A DNA stretch of 64,000 nt from Lachnospiraceae bacterium (GCA_017518735.1 JAFWTY010000008.1:1-64000); one strand, 5' to 3'. Numbered from the stretch's first letter, positions 16,844 to 25,540 are shown. The notes: generated from the sequence alone by a model not told the origin. Made by a program: numbers and translations.

Positions 16844-17557
16844 TTACGGTAAAAACGGATCATTTATCTCCTCATCCGACCCTACCACGCCGGAATATAC
16901 ATTCAAAGCCTCGGCATCATTCCTCTGTTTTTTCTTCCAGATAACCCAGCCCGCACAGAGAGAGCCGCAAATCAGAAATACCGCAAGACCGATATAGAAT
17001 CTTGTATAAGTCCCTTCTGTTTTGGCGTCCGTAAGGATATACGGGCACATTGCTTCACTTATCTCCGCATCGGTGAAGCCTATGCTTTTCATATAAAAAG
17101 GCAAATATTTCTTTTCTCTTTTGGTCATCTTACGAAGAAATCCGTCCACCGGTTTTGAATAAAGCCCGAGTTTTAATGCGCCTTCCTCTCCGTTCCATAC
17201 CTTGGCGGTGTTTTCCGCAATATTGTCGATTCGCGAAGAGTTCTTCGAAAGTTCCACATAGAATATCACCTTCGACATATAGGCTCCACCCTCTCCGTCT
17301 TCCTCCAGCATCGGAATCAAATAATAATTCACTTTCGCTTTATTCTCTCCGCCGGAGAGCCCTGTTGAAAAAACAAAATCCATGTCCGCGGTAACATGAT
17401 CATGAAAACGAAGATTGCTGTAGTCAACGGAATACAAATCAATCGGTCTTTTTAAAAACGATGCCCATTGCGATACGGAAATGATCATTAATATAAGCCC
17501 AGCAAGTGCAGCTGCCGGAATACTGAACAATATTCGATCCTTAATTACTTCCCACAT
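16844..17557 (-). CDS. Two-pass membrane protein, paralogue of its upstream neighbour
   Basis: 237 residues, GGAGG upstream of the ATG. One transmembrane helix near residues 12-30, an outside domain of about 145 residues, and a second helix near 186-207, then a short acidic cytoplasmic tail ending NDPFLP. The segment GFLRKMTKREKKYLPFYM with GFTDAEISEAMCPYIL is clearly homologous to the corresponding part of the gene at 17596-18273, so the two arose by duplication. 38 nt separate them, so they are probably co-transcribed. The family (conserved in clostridia as uncharacterised membrane proteins) has no known function. Nothing enzymatic is visible. Confidence 0.75.
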   Translation of the reverse strand: MWEVIKDRILFSIPAAALAGLILMIISVSQWASFLKRPIDLYSVDYSNLRFHDHVTADMDFVFSTGLSGGENKAKVNYYLIPMLEEDGEGGAYMSKVIFYVELSKNSSRIDNIAENTAKVWNGEEGALKLGLYSKPVDGFLRKMTKREKKYLPFYMKSIGFTDAEISEAMCPYILTDAKTEGTYTRFYIGLAVFLICGSLCAGWVIWKKKQRNDAEALNVYSGVVGSDEEINDPFLP

Positions 17558-17595
17558 ACTTTCTTCTCCTCCCGGAATTTCTTTTTATCTTACAT

Positions 17596-18273
17596 TCAAT
17601 TCTGTCCGTCAAGAGTCTTTCTTCGAAAGCTGAAAAACAGCCCAACTACACCGAATATAAGTATAAACGCACCATAAACGATATGTCTTCCTATTGGTTT
17701 TCTGCTTGCCACGATTACATACGGAACCATCACTTCTTTTATTTCGGCTTCCGTATATCCCGCATCCGTCAGAAACTCTTTCATATATTTTCTTTCCCTC
17801 CAATTCATGCGTCGAAGGTAGCCGTTTATATGCGCCGTGTCCTTTGCCCATTCCACCGTGCCGGTTTCGTCGGTCATCCAAAGCCACGAATTCTCAATAA
17901 TCTTGTCATATGTAACGTATTCCTGCCCCGTATCCGCCTCCAGTCCCAGAAAATGATCCACATACAATCCTTCTTCTTCCAGTTTCCGATCCGGAACAAC
18001 ATACGATCTTGATACAACCTCTTCATTCTTGGTTCGGGACATATATTCTCCCACAAGGAAATCCAGGTCAAATTCGACATGCTGGGTAAGCCGAAGCGTC
18101 GACCAATCTGCATCATTCAGGTCCACACCCGGCTGATTCATATGTACATCCGCCAGTAAACCGTATATCAACAGCCCCGCCCCGATGACGAACGTACCTA
18201 CTGACGAAAGTATTCTCCCGAATGTTGAACGCGCAAATTTTAAAAACAAATCTCTGGGAATCGGAATTAACAT
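17596..18273 (-). CDS. Two-pass membrane protein, paralogue of its downstream neighbour
   Basis: 225 residues. Transmembrane helices near 18-38 and 196-214 flank an extracytoplasmic domain. GYLRRMNWRERKYMKEFL and GYTEAEIKEVMVPYVIV align with the neighbour's equivalent motif just before the second helix. A short basic tail (RRKTLDGQN) follows. The ribosome site is AAGGAT about 8 nt from the ATG. First gene of a leftward pair behind the repeated element at 18365-18398 and a TATAAT at about 18331-18336 that lacks a good -35 box, suggesting activator-dependent expression. Function unknown. Confidence 0.75.
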   Translation of the reverse strand: MLIPIPRDLFLKFARSTFGRILSSVGTFVIGAGLLIYGLLADVHMNQPGVDLNDADWSTLRLTQHVEFDLDFLVGEYMSRTKNEEVVSRSYVVPDRKLEEEGLYVDHFLGLEADTGQEYVTYDKIIENSWLWMTDETGTVEWAKDTAHINGYLRRMNWRERKYMKEFLTDAGYTEAEIKEVMVPYVIVASRKPIGRHIVYGAFILIFGVVGLFFSFRRKTLDGQN

Positions 18274-18364
18274 TTTGTTTCATCCTTTCAACAATTCTTT
18301 ATAACTTAGTTAATAAAAAAACTATTTTATTATATCTCTTCCCTTCCTATTTTTCTACATTTTC

Positions 18365-18398
18365 GGACGAAACGACATAAATCGTGTCTGAATGGTAT
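18365..18398 (-). repeat. 33-bp intergenic element, copy B
   Basis: Second copy of the element at 16742-16774 (GGACGAAACGACA, then AAATCGTGTCTGAATGGTAT). It lies just upstream of the weak promoter of the paralogous membrane-protein pair; TAGAAA follows its minus-strand end by 7 nt as in copy A. Confidence 0.6.
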
Positions 18399-18415
18399 CT
18401 AAAATCCCCTTTGCA

Positions 18416-18450
18416 CATAAAAATCCCCCTGCCGGCAGCCGGGGGATTTC
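18416..18450 (-). terminator. Terminator of the lipid operon
   Basis: AAATCCCCC / GGGGGATTT stem with an inner GCCGGC, followed on the minus strand by TTTTTATG. It ends the leftward operon whose last gene stops at 18477. Confidence 0.8.
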
Positions 18451-18476
18451 TTAAAAACGCTGTTCGATTGTTGTTT

Positions 18477-19871
18477 TTATTCTCCGCAAATATATCTTGC
18501 CACATATACACCGCTTGCGGATGCATGGGAAAGCGAGTGGGTAACACCGGAACCGTCGCCGATTACAAACAGTCCCTTGTTGCAGGTTTCCAGATGCTCG
18601 TCAATCTCCACTTCCATGTTGTAGAACTTCACTTCCACACCGTAAAGAAGCGTATCATCGTTTGCGGTACCGGGGCAGATTTTATCGAGTGCGTAAATCA
18701 TCTCGATGATGCCGTCCAGAATTCTCTTCGGAATCACAAGGCTTAAATCACCCGGTGTTGCGGCAAGTGTCGGTGTTACAAATCCTTCGCGGATTCTCTC
18801 CTCGTTACTTCTTCTTCCTCTTACCAGATCTCCGAAACGCTGTACGATAACACCGCCGCCGAGCATATTGGAAAGTCTGGCGATACTCTCACCGTATCCG
18901 TTGCTGTCCTTAAACGGCTTTGAGAAATGCTTGGAAACCAGAAGAGCAAAGTTCGTATTCTCGGTATGTTTTGAAGGATCTTCGTAGCTGTGACCGTTTA
19001 CGGTAACAATACCGTTCGTATTCTCGTTTACAACCGCTCCGTACGGATTCATACAGAAGGTTCTGACCAGATCTTCAAACTTTGCGGTACGATATACAAT
19101 CTTGCTTTCGTATAATTCATCGGTCAGATCCGCAAAAATCTCCGCCGGAAGTTCCACTCTGACACCGATGTCCACACGGTTGGATTTGGTCGGAATATCC
19201 AGATCGGTACACACGGTCTCCATCCATTTTGAGCCGCTGCGTCCTACCGAAACAATACACTGTTTGCAGGAATAGCTTTCTCCGTTTGCATAGATGCGGT
19301 ATCCTTCTGTTTCGCCTACAGTTGTAGTTTCATCGGAAAGTTTCGTAATCTTTTCCACCGGTGTACGGAAGAAGAAATCCACCTTTTCATTCAGTTCGTT
19401 AAAGAGGTTTTCCAGCACAACATAGTTAATATCCGTGCCGAGATGACGGACCTGTGCATCCAGTAAATGCAGTCCGTTTTGCAGACATTTTCTTTTGATG
19501 GCGGTATTTGCCGTGGAATACAGTTTTGTTCCTTCTCCGCCGTGAGAAAGATTGATTTCGTCCACATACTTCATCAGATCGATGGCTTCTTTTTTGCCGA
19601 CATATTCAAAAAGCGTACCGCCGAACTGATTCGTAATGTTATATTTTCCATCGGAGAACGCACCTGCTCCTCCGAATCCGTTCATGATCGCACAGCTTTC
19701 ACAGCCGATACAACTTTTTACCTTCACACCGTCTATCGGGCATTTTCTTTTTTCCAGCGAATTACCGGACTCAAAAACACCGATCTTAAGGGAGGGATTC
19801 AATTTCACAAGTTCGTATGCGGAAAAGATACCCCCGGGTCCCGCGCCCACAATAATCACATCATAGTTCAT
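18477..19871 (-). CDS. FAD-dependent dehydrogenase-like oxidoreductase
   Basis: 464 residues. The N-terminal Rossmann motif VIIVGAGPGGIFSAYEL binds FAD. A CxxC-rich insertion follows (KCPIDGVKVKSCIGCESC), then NGFGGAGAFSDGKYN, and the C-terminal FAD motif GLFVIGDGSGVTHSLSHASASG. This arrangement is that of COG2509-type uncharacterised FAD-dependent dehydrogenases. The substrate is unknown. It is the last gene of the leftward lipid operon, 32 nt after the acyl carrier protein, so a role in reducing or desaturating an acyl chain or isoprenoid is possible but is only inference from position. Ribosome site AGGGGTG before the ATG. Confidence 0.85.
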   Translation of the reverse strand: MNYDVIIVGAGPGGIFSAYELVKLNPSLKIGVFESGNSLEKRKCPIDGVKVKSCIGCESCAIMNGFGGAGAFSDGKYNITNQFGGTLFEYVGKKEAIDLMKYVDEINLSHGGEGTKLYSTANTAIKRKCLQNGLHLLDAQVRHLGTDINYVVLENLFNELNEKVDFFFRTPVEKITKLSDETTTVGETEGYRIYANGESYSCKQCIVSVGRSGSKWMETVCTDLDIPTKSNRVDIGVRVELPAEIFADLTDELYESKIVYRTAKFEDLVRTFCMNPYGAVVNENTNGIVTVNGHSYEDPSKHTENTNFALLVSKHFSKPFKDSNGYGESIARLSNMLGGGVIVQRFGDLVRGRRSNEERIREGFVTPTLAATPGDLSLVIPKRILDGIIEMIYALDKICPGTANDDTLLYGVEVKFYNMEVEIDEHLETCNKGLFVIGDGSGVTHSLSHASASGVYVARYICGE

Positions 19872-19903
19872 ACATTCACCCCTGTTTTGTACTTCGAACC
19901 GTG

Positions 19904-20140
19904 TTACAGCTTCTCTTCAATCAGACGAATAATATCCCCGACCGTTTGCATATGCGGAAGATCTTCATTGGTTAAGTTTACCCCGAACTCCTGCTCAATC
20001 GCCATCGCCATATAGAGCATGGCAATGGATTTCATGCCGAGGTCTTCCGATACTCTGGTCTTTTCATCGATCCCGTCTAAAATCATCTCTCCGTCATACA
20101 CGCTGGAGAACAGTTTCTTCAGTCTCTCTAAAGTATCCAT
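19904..20140 (-). CDS. Acyl carrier protein, free-standing
   Basis: 78 residues, the usual length. The phosphopantetheine attachment motif is DLGMKSIAMLYMAMAIE (Ser39), where most ACPs have D-S-L; Lys replaces the usual Asp before Ser, so it is a diverged, probably pathway-specific ACP rather than the housekeeping AcpP. Acidic helix 2 and the FGVNLTNEDLPHMQTVGDII region are conserved. It lies 18 nt downstream of a PlsC-like gene in the leftward operon and is presumed to carry the acyl chain loaded by the acyl-activating enzyme encoded upstream. Confidence 0.88.
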   Translation of the reverse strand: MDTLERLKKLFSSVYDGEMILDGIDEKTRVSEDLGMKSIAMLYMAMAIEQEFGVNLTNEDLPHMQTVGDIIRLIEEKL

Positions 20141-20158
20141 AGGCCGGTTTCCTTTCTG

Positions 20159-20833
20159 TTACTTTTTCTTGAAATATTCAAAATACTTTTGTTCGCACTC
20201 TTTCATTTTATCCAGCGTAATCCTGGTAAGCTTGTTGATATCGCTCATGGAAGGCATCGCCTTCTCGCAGTAATCCGATACACGGAATTCTTCCCCGACA
20301 ACAATCTTGGCTCTATTATACCACTTATCCCCCTTCTTTACATAGACCGGAAGAATCGGAACATTTGCCTGCCATGCCATGAGGATGGCTCCGGATTTAA
20401 GTTCCGTCATTTCTTCCTCACGATGCAGCCTTCCCTGCGGAAACATCAGCAGATAGTGGCCTCGCTTCATGACGTTTACCGCACGTTTGATTCCGTCCAG
20501 ATCCGAAATATTTCTGTCGATTCCGATACAGCCGCAGCCCTTCAGTCCAAGGGTCTTTAAACCTTTCCCCATTGCAAGCTCGCCCGCAAGATAATACATT
20601 CTGCGGTTCATGCTGATTCCTAAGATTAACGGGTCCGAATAGGAATAGTGGTTGGCAATGACCAGTGCGCCGCCTTTTCTGCTCGGGCGTTTGTCGGAAA
20701 TATAAATCTTCTTCGGCCGGAAAATAATTCCGCCGATCAAACCCACGGCAGCCCTCGGAATGTCAATCGGCAGGAACTTGATATGAACAGCCGGGTCCTG
20801 TTTAATTGTCGTATTCTTGGTATCTTTACTCAT
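20159..20833 (-). CDS. PlsC-like 1-acyl-glycerol-3-phosphate acyltransferase (second copy)
   Basis: 224 residues. The acyltransferase HX4D motif is NHYSYSDP near residue 57, followed by the phosphate-binding FPQGRLHREEE block near 131 and IPVYVKKG-like strand (ILPVYV). No strong membrane helix except a short hydrophobic stretch near 28-38. No convincing ribosome site at the ATG; translation may couple to the upstream gene, 16 nt away. It would transfer an acyl group from acyl-ACP or acyl-CoA to a lysophosphatidate-like acceptor. Together with the neighbouring paralogue it could build a diacylated lipid from the operon's own carrier. Confidence 0.85.
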   Translation of the reverse strand: MSKDTKNTTIKQDPAVHIKFLPIDIPRAAVGLIGGIIFRPKKIYISDKRPSRKGGALVIANHYSYSDPLILGISMNRRMYYLAGELAMGKGLKTLGLKGCGCIGIDRNISDLDGIKRAVNVMKRGHYLLMFPQGRLHREEEMTELKSGAILMAWQANVPILPVYVKKGDKWYNRAKIVVGEEFRVSDYCEKAMPSMSDINKLTRITLDKMKECEQKYFEYFKKK

Positions 20834-20849
20834 ATAAAACGTATTTCTG

Positions 20850-21500
20850 TTATTTTCCTTCGGAAAGACGGCGTTCCAGTTCCGCCTTCATTTCCAGTGT
20901 TTTTTCTTCCAGTACTCTGGTCAGTCTCTTGATTTCCATTCCGTCAGGCTCTTCCTGATCGGTCAGGTCGCGAATGTAAATCGGCTCTCCGATCATGATG
21001 CGAACCGGCTTGAACAGTCCGTAGTTACCGTCCGTATAAAGCGGAATAATCGGTGCATCGGTCTTTAATGCAAGTACCGTTACGCCCGGCATATAAGGGA
21101 AAAATCTTCCGTTTACCGGCAGTCTTCCCTGCGGGAAAATACCGACGCGCTTTCCCTTGTCCAGATACTGCAGACAGTCTCTTACAAAATTGAAAGAATG
21201 CTGATCGCGGTCCACGTAGATTCCGCCGAGGGAATACAAAAACCATCCGAACAGTTTTCCTCTGCGAAACAGCACCTCACCCATTACAAAGTGAATGGTC
21301 TGAAAATAAAACGCACCCAGATACAGTGGAAAATCCCAAAGGGAGGTATGGTTCGACATTACGATACAGGACTTCGGAAGACGATGTCCTTTTTTGGCCG
21401 GATCCATATGATAAAATTTCGGACGCATGTAAAAAGCTTTCAGCGGAAGTCCGGAGAATTTTACAAAACCGAGAAGAGGAATAATGGTTCTATCCTTCAA
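20850..21500 (-). CDS. PlsC-like acyltransferase (first copy), TTG start
   Basis: 216 residues from a TTG start 8 nt after GGAGG; the start overlaps the stop of the acyl-activating enzyme gene (11-nt overlap), a sign of translational coupling. An ATG about 24 codons inside is possible. HX4D motif is NHTSLWDF near residue 50, FPQGRLPVNGRFFPY near 117. It resembles its neighbour at 20159-20833 in length and motif spacing but is not a recent duplicate. Predicted peripheral membrane acyltransferase. Confidence 0.85.
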   Translation of the reverse strand: MKDRTIIPLLGFVKFSGLPLKAFYMRPKFYHMDPAKKGHRLPKSCIVMSNHTSLWDFPLYLGAFYFQTIHFVMGEVLFRRGKLFGWFLYSLGGIYVDRDQHSFNFVRDCLQYLDKGKRVGIFPQGRLPVNGRFFPYMPGVTVLALKTDAPIIPLYTDGNYGLFKPVRIMIGEPIYIRDLTDQEEPDGMEIKRLTRVLEEKTLEMKAELERRLSEGK

Positions 21501-23472
21501 TGCCTTTTCCTCCTTCCTCCAGTTTTTCGCAGATATCGCGAAGTGTGTAAAGTTCCGTATCCACGGGTCCCTCCACCTCTATATCAAAAACGTTGCAAAT
21601 CTTGATTAAAATTCCATAGTAAGTCAGGCTGTCGCAGCCGAGATCATTCATCAAATGATCGTCGTCTCCCACTTCATCCACGCTCACGCCCGCACCTTCC
21701 GCGATGATCTCGCGGACTTTTTCGGCTGTCTTGGTGGAAAGTCTTTCCGCTTCCACAACCTGTTTCACCTTAAATTCCTTAAACGGAATCAGTTTGATAC
21801 TGCCTTCTTCGACTCCGCGGAGCAGATACTTCCTTCCGACCTTGATGGCAGTCTTCGGCATAATGGAATCATAGGTAAAATAGAAATCCTTCACCTGGTG
21901 GGTAACCGGTAAGGTTTTGTTGTCTTTATAGATTCTCTCGCAGAGCATCCGTACCGTTTCTTCATCGGTATCCTGTGCAAGGGAAACCACCATGCAGAGT
22001 CTTTCACCTACATTTGTAGTACTGTTTACTCCCGGAACGTCTTTCAGTCCAAGCACGGAGAAATTCAGTGCCTCATGTACGTCAAACGCCTGCTCCACAA
22101 CATCGGGATTGATGTTCTCACCGTTTTCACCGATGACGGCATCGCCCTTTCTTCCGAGGATATAGTAACGGCCCTTCTCTTCTCTTAAGATATCACCCGT
22201 TTCAAACCACTCTTCCATCGGAATCAGTTCTCCGTCAATCATGCGGGAAGAACATGCGCTTGCGCTCTTTACAGAAAGCACGCCATCTTCATCCAGACGG
22301 TATTCCACGCCCTTAAACGGACGGCCGATGGAATTTAAATTTCTCTCTTTCGGCTTCGCCGCAAGTTCCACACTCGTAATACCGATCTCGCTCATACCGT
22401 ATCCGTTAAAGAGCGGATAGCCCATTCCGTTGAACATTTTCAAGGTGGAATCCTTTAAATAGCTTCCGCCTGTAATACAGAATAAAACGGATGGTCCGAA
22501 GAGTTCTTCTGTCACTTCCCTCATAATCTTTTTTGCCATTTTTGTGCCGGCATAAGGGAAGATATTCTGAAGGGTTGTACAGATTTTAATGCCCTTTTCA
22601 AACTTCTTTTCGGTTTTCTCACCGCGCTCTTTTAGTTTCTTGCGGATTTCTTTTTCGATGGTATTCCAGAAAAGCGGCACCGCAAAAATATGTGTTACTT
22701 CGTGCAATTTACATGTGGACAGAATGCACTCCGCCGTATAATCTCTCATGAAGACCATGATTCTTCCGAAATAGGAGAACCAGAAATATACCGCTACCAG
22801 ACCGAAGATATGATAAAGCGGCAGGAAAACAAGCTGCTTGATTTCCCCGTGATAGAAGGTGGAAATTCTCTTATTATCATCTAAGATTGCTCTCGTATTC
22901 AGAAGCTGATTCGTCATCTTTTCGCCGGAAAAGAAACAAATGGTTTCTTTCAGGCTGGTTGCGGATGTGGAAAGTGCGATTTCGTTTTCAAAAACATCCG
23001 CCGGACATTTTTCCTTCGTTCCCTTTTCTTTCGCATTTTTCCGAAGCATGTTGTAGTCCATAAACTCTCCGGAAAGCTTCGTCGATTTGATACCCAGAAT
23101 ATACCGTATCTTCAGAGTCTTTAAGATGCCGTCCGAAAGTTCCATGGGATGTCTTAAATTTACAAGGTACGGTTTGTTTCCGCTCATTAGAATCGCCCAG
23201 AAAGCGATAAGCCATTCGGGACAGTTGTCCATCTCCAATGCCACAAATTCCTTGGTGGCACCGATCTGAGAATAGATGGCATCCGCCATCAGTTTGATCT
23301 CTTCTTTCGCTTCACGGAATGTTACCTTGCTCACACGGTATCCGTCGTTGGTTTCGTACATGACGGAATCTTCGAGTCGGAACATTACCTCAAAAATCTC
23401 CCGGTAAGTGCCGGAAGATTTCTGCAAAGCATCGCAATTATATTTGATTAGTTCTCTCAGTTCCTTTTTCAC
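21490..23472 (-). CDS. Acyl-activating (AMP-binding) enzyme with C-terminal acyl carrier domain
   Basis: 660 residues from a GTG start overlapping the upstream stop (GTGA). Adenylation domain about 1-560: LSTSATSLKETICFFSG replaces the usual A3 P-loop (SGTTGxPK), LFNGYGMSEIG is the A5 motif, EEWFETGDILREEKGRYYILGRKGD is A7/A8. A carrier domain occupies about 585-655, with the attachment site NDLGCDSLTYYG. The usual catalytic Lys near the end is represented by TAIKVGRKYL. Such didomain proteins activate a fatty acid as acyl-AMP and load it on their own pantetheine arm. The degenerate A3 loop is unusual and could slow or change nucleotide use. Context of two acyltransferases and an extra ACP supports lipid synthesis. 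Confidence 0.85.
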   Translation of the reverse strand: MKKELRELIKYNCDALQKSSGTYREIFEVMFRLEDSVMYETNDGYRVSKVTFREAKEEIKLMADAIYSQIGATKEFVALEMDNCPEWLIAFWAILMSGNKPYLVNLRHPMELSDGILKTLKIRYILGIKSTKLSGEFMDYNMLRKNAKEKGTKEKCPADVFENEIALSTSATSLKETICFFSGEKMTNQLLNTRAILDDNKRISTFYHGEIKQLVFLPLYHIFGLVAVYFWFSYFGRIMVFMRDYTAECILSTCKLHEVTHIFAVPLFWNTIEKEIRKKLKERGEKTEKKFEKGIKICTTLQNIFPYAGTKMAKKIMREVTEELFGPSVLFCITGGSYLKDSTLKMFNGMGYPLFNGYGMSEIGITSVELAAKPKERNLNSIGRPFKGVEYRLDEDGVLSVKSASACSSRMIDGELIPMEEWFETGDILREEKGRYYILGRKGDAVIGENGENINPDVVEQAFDVHEALNFSVLGLKDVPGVNSTTNVGERLCMVVSLAQDTDEETVRMLCERIYKDNKTLPVTHQVKDFYFTYDSIMPKTAIKVGRKYLLRGVEEGSIKLIPFKEFKVKQVVEAERLSTKTAEKVREIIAEGAGVSVDEVGDDDHLMNDLGCDSLTYYGILIKICNVFDIEVEGPVDTELYTLRDICEKLEEGGKGIEG

Positions 23473-24437
23473 TGTGCTGCGTCCTGTCTGTATTTCTTCG
23501 TATAATTTATGATTGCAGTATCATACTGCTCGGGATTGCAGTAACGCAAATGCGAATGCGCTCCCTCTTTAAACCACTCAATCTCCTTGTACGGGCTGGC
23601 GCACTTTTCAAAGAGCAGCTTGCTCTTTTCGGGAAGGGAGAAAATATCCTTTTCTCCGTAAAGAAACAGCACCGGAATCGTGATCTTATCAATCAGTTTG
23701 ATAGGTGCGATTTTGGCCTGATCGGTACCCGTGTACTTCTTAATGTTGTGCATAACCATATCAAGCACCGGAAATCTCGGTTTCTTTAAATCAATCATGT
23801 GAGTACGGAAACTTTCACGGAAGGAAATAAAGCAGCCGTCCAAAACAAGACCGCGAATGGATTTCGGACAGTCTTCGTCGGACGCCGTAATGATAGCTGT
23901 GGAAGATCCCACACAAATGGCATGCAGCCAGATGTTATGCATATTCAGTTCCTCTTCGGCAAAACGAACCCAGACAAGTAAGTCTTTGGATTCCTCCACA
24001 CCGAGGGTATTGTAAATACCGTCGCTTAAACCATAGGAGCGCTGGTCAATCGCCAGCACGTTAAAGCCGGCTTTCTCATATGTCTGCGCATAGAAGTAGG
24101 AATACTTCAGACACTCGCATCTTCCCGGAAGCAGAATGACCACTCTGTCACTTCCGAAATCATAGTATTCGCCGTAGAAATGAAGGCCGTCACGGCTCAC
24201 TTCCACTTCGCGCATAAAATCTTTTTTGGCTTCGCCCCAGGCACAACCTTCTTCCCACATCGCAACCTGTTCTTCGTTGGTTACGCAGGAACATTCTCTT
24301 TTACGGTTGTCAGGGTCGGGATTTACCAGATGTTCACGATAAACCTTTTCTGCAATGGGCGTGCAGTAGACAAGCATAAAAATAACTCCGCCGAGGAGCA
24401 TTGCCACAATCACGCCGATCAGGATATATACCCACAT
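23469..24437 (-). CDS. Membrane-anchored alpha/beta hydrolase with Cys at the nucleophile position
   Basis: 322 residues from the ATG at 24437, chosen because GGAG lies 10 nt upstream; an in-frame TTG at 24461 lies only about 6 nt from the predicted transcription start. One hydrophobic N-terminal helix anchors it with the hydrolase domain outside. The strand-elbow reads LHAICVGSS, so Cys (about residue 175) takes the place of the Ser in GxSxG. The acid is likely D in LYGEKDIF and the His in GAHSHLRY. Cys nucleophiles are known in dienelactone hydrolase relatives. First gene of the leftward lipid operon, overlapping the next gene by 4 nt; it may release acyl groups for activation downstream. 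That role is inference. Confidence 0.8.
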   Translation of the reverse strand: MWVYILIGVIVAMLLGGVIFMLVYCTPIAEKVYREHLVNPDPDNRKRECSCVTNEEQVAMWEEGCAWGEAKKDFMREVEVSRDGLHFYGEYYDFGSDRVVILLPGRCECLKYSYFYAQTYEKAGFNVLAIDQRSYGLSDGIYNTLGVEESKDLLVWVRFAEEELNMHNIWLHAICVGSSTAIITASDEDCPKSIRGLVLDGCFISFRESFRTHMIDLKKPRFPVLDMVMHNIKKYTGTDQAKIAPIKLIDKITIPVLFLYGEKDIFSLPEKSKLLFEKCASPYKEIEWFKEGAHSHLRYCNPEQYDTAIINYTKKYRQDAAQ

Positions 24438-24473
24438 ACTACTTTTACTCCATTCTTTCAAATAACCGTAACA

Positions 24474-24502
24474 ATTTTATCAAAGCAAATAATAGTTTGC
24501 AA
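24474..24502 (-). promoter_or_regulatory. Promoter of the leftward lipid operon
   Basis: Minus strand: TTGCAA (24502-24497), 17-nt spacer, TAAAAT (24479-24474). It lies back to back with the rightward promoter at 24508-24536; the two -35 boxes are 5 nt apart, so one regulator could control both operons. Confidence 0.6.
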
Positions 24503-24507
24503 GCAAG

Positions 24508-24536
24508 TTGAAAAAAACATCTTCCTATGTTAAAGT
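24508..24536 (+). promoter_or_regulatory. Promoter of the fakB-fakB-fakA-plsX operon
   Basis: TTGAAA (24508-24513), 17-nt spacer, TAAAGT (24531-24536), about 57 nt before the first ATG. Confidence 0.5.
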
Positions 24537-24592
24537 AAATGGAGTGTTTTTTGGCAAAAACACGCAGAAATTATACAATAAGGAGATTGGTG

Positions 24593-25540
24593 ATGAGTAA
24601 GTATGTTATTATTCCGGACAGCGGAAGCGATTTAACAAAGGATTTAAGAGAGCGTTTTGATATTCCCGAGATTTTGAGAGGCGTTCTGTATTATCCCGAT
24701 GGTCATTCCGAGCTTGCCGACATTGACTGGGAGACCATGACTCCCGAACAGTTCTACGATTCCATGAAAGGACGTAGCGCGCTTTATCGTACAGCTTGCG
24801 CTCCCGGTGAAGAAATAATCGAAAAATATGAAAGATGGTTAAAGCAGGGCTATGATATCATCAGCCCGGTACTTTCCACAGCTCTTTCCGCAACTTATGA
24901 TGACTGCAAGCAGGTAGCAAAAGATCTGCTCGCAAAATACCCCGAAAGAAAAATTACCGTTGTAGACTCTCTTCGTTATTCCACTTCCCTCGCACTTTTA
25001 GTTGCCGGCGCTGCCGTAAAAAGACAGGAAGGCGCAAGCTACGATGAAGTTGTAGAGTATCTGGAAACCGAAAAAACAAAGATTCACGAAATCGGTGCCA
25101 TGGATGATTTATATTTCCTTGTAAAGAAGGGAAGAATCTCCAACTTCAAAGCATTCTTCGGAACCAAGATCGGTTTGAACATCCTTGCGGATTTCAATGA
25201 AGGCGGTCTTTCCGAGCCCATCGGTAAATTAAAAGGTAAGAAAGATGCATTCGATGCCATCGTGGAATACATGGATAAGATTGCAGTTAATCCTTCCGAA
25301 CAGATTATCTTCGTAGCACATTCCAACCGCCTGGATCAGGCAAAACTTCTTGCCGACAGAATCAAAGAAAGATTCAATCCCAAGGAGCTGATCTTAAGTG
25401 ACATCGGCGTATCCTGCGGAGCAAACATCGGACCCGGAATGTGTGCGGTATTCTTCAAGGGTGAACCCGTCAGCAAGGGTATGGAAAAAGAAAAAGCCGC
25501 TATGGACGAAATCATTGCCAAGCTGAAAGAAAAGAAATAA
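24593..25540 (+). CDS. fakB: DegV/FakB fatty-acid-binding protein (first copy)
   Basis: 315 residues from the ATG at 24593, which has AAGGAG 8 nt upstream; the longer frame upstream lacks a ribosome site. Begins IIPDSGSDL, the D-S-G/S-S-D-L motif of DegV domains; the fatty-acid headgroup loop is VLSTALSATYDDC near 104, and the C-terminal G-N-I-G-P-G-M turn is present (SCGANIGPGMCAVFF). FakB proteins present a bound fatty acid to FakA for phosphorylation. A second DegV gene and fakA follow directly, supporting this assignment over an orphan DegV. The two copies are distant paralogues and may prefer different chain types. Confidence 0.88.
   Translation: MSKYVIIPDSGSDLTKDLRERFDIPEILRGVLYYPDGHSELADIDWETMTPEQFYDSMKGRSALYRTACAPGEEIIEKYERWLKQGYDIISPVLSTALSATYDDCKQVAKDLLAKYPERKITVVDSLRYSTSLALLVAGAAVKRQEGASYDEVVEYLETEKTKIHEIGAMDDLYFLVKKGRISNFKAFFGTKIGLNILADFNEGGLSEPIGKLKGKKDAFDAIVEYMDKIAVNPSEQIIFVAHSNRLDQAKLLADRIKERFNPKELILSDIGVSCGANIGPGMCAVFFKGEPVSKGMEKEKAAMDEIIAKLKEKK

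Noticed and set aside
19467..20015. Plus-strand 182-codon frame
   Set aside because: Antisense to the FAD oxidoreductase and ACP genes.
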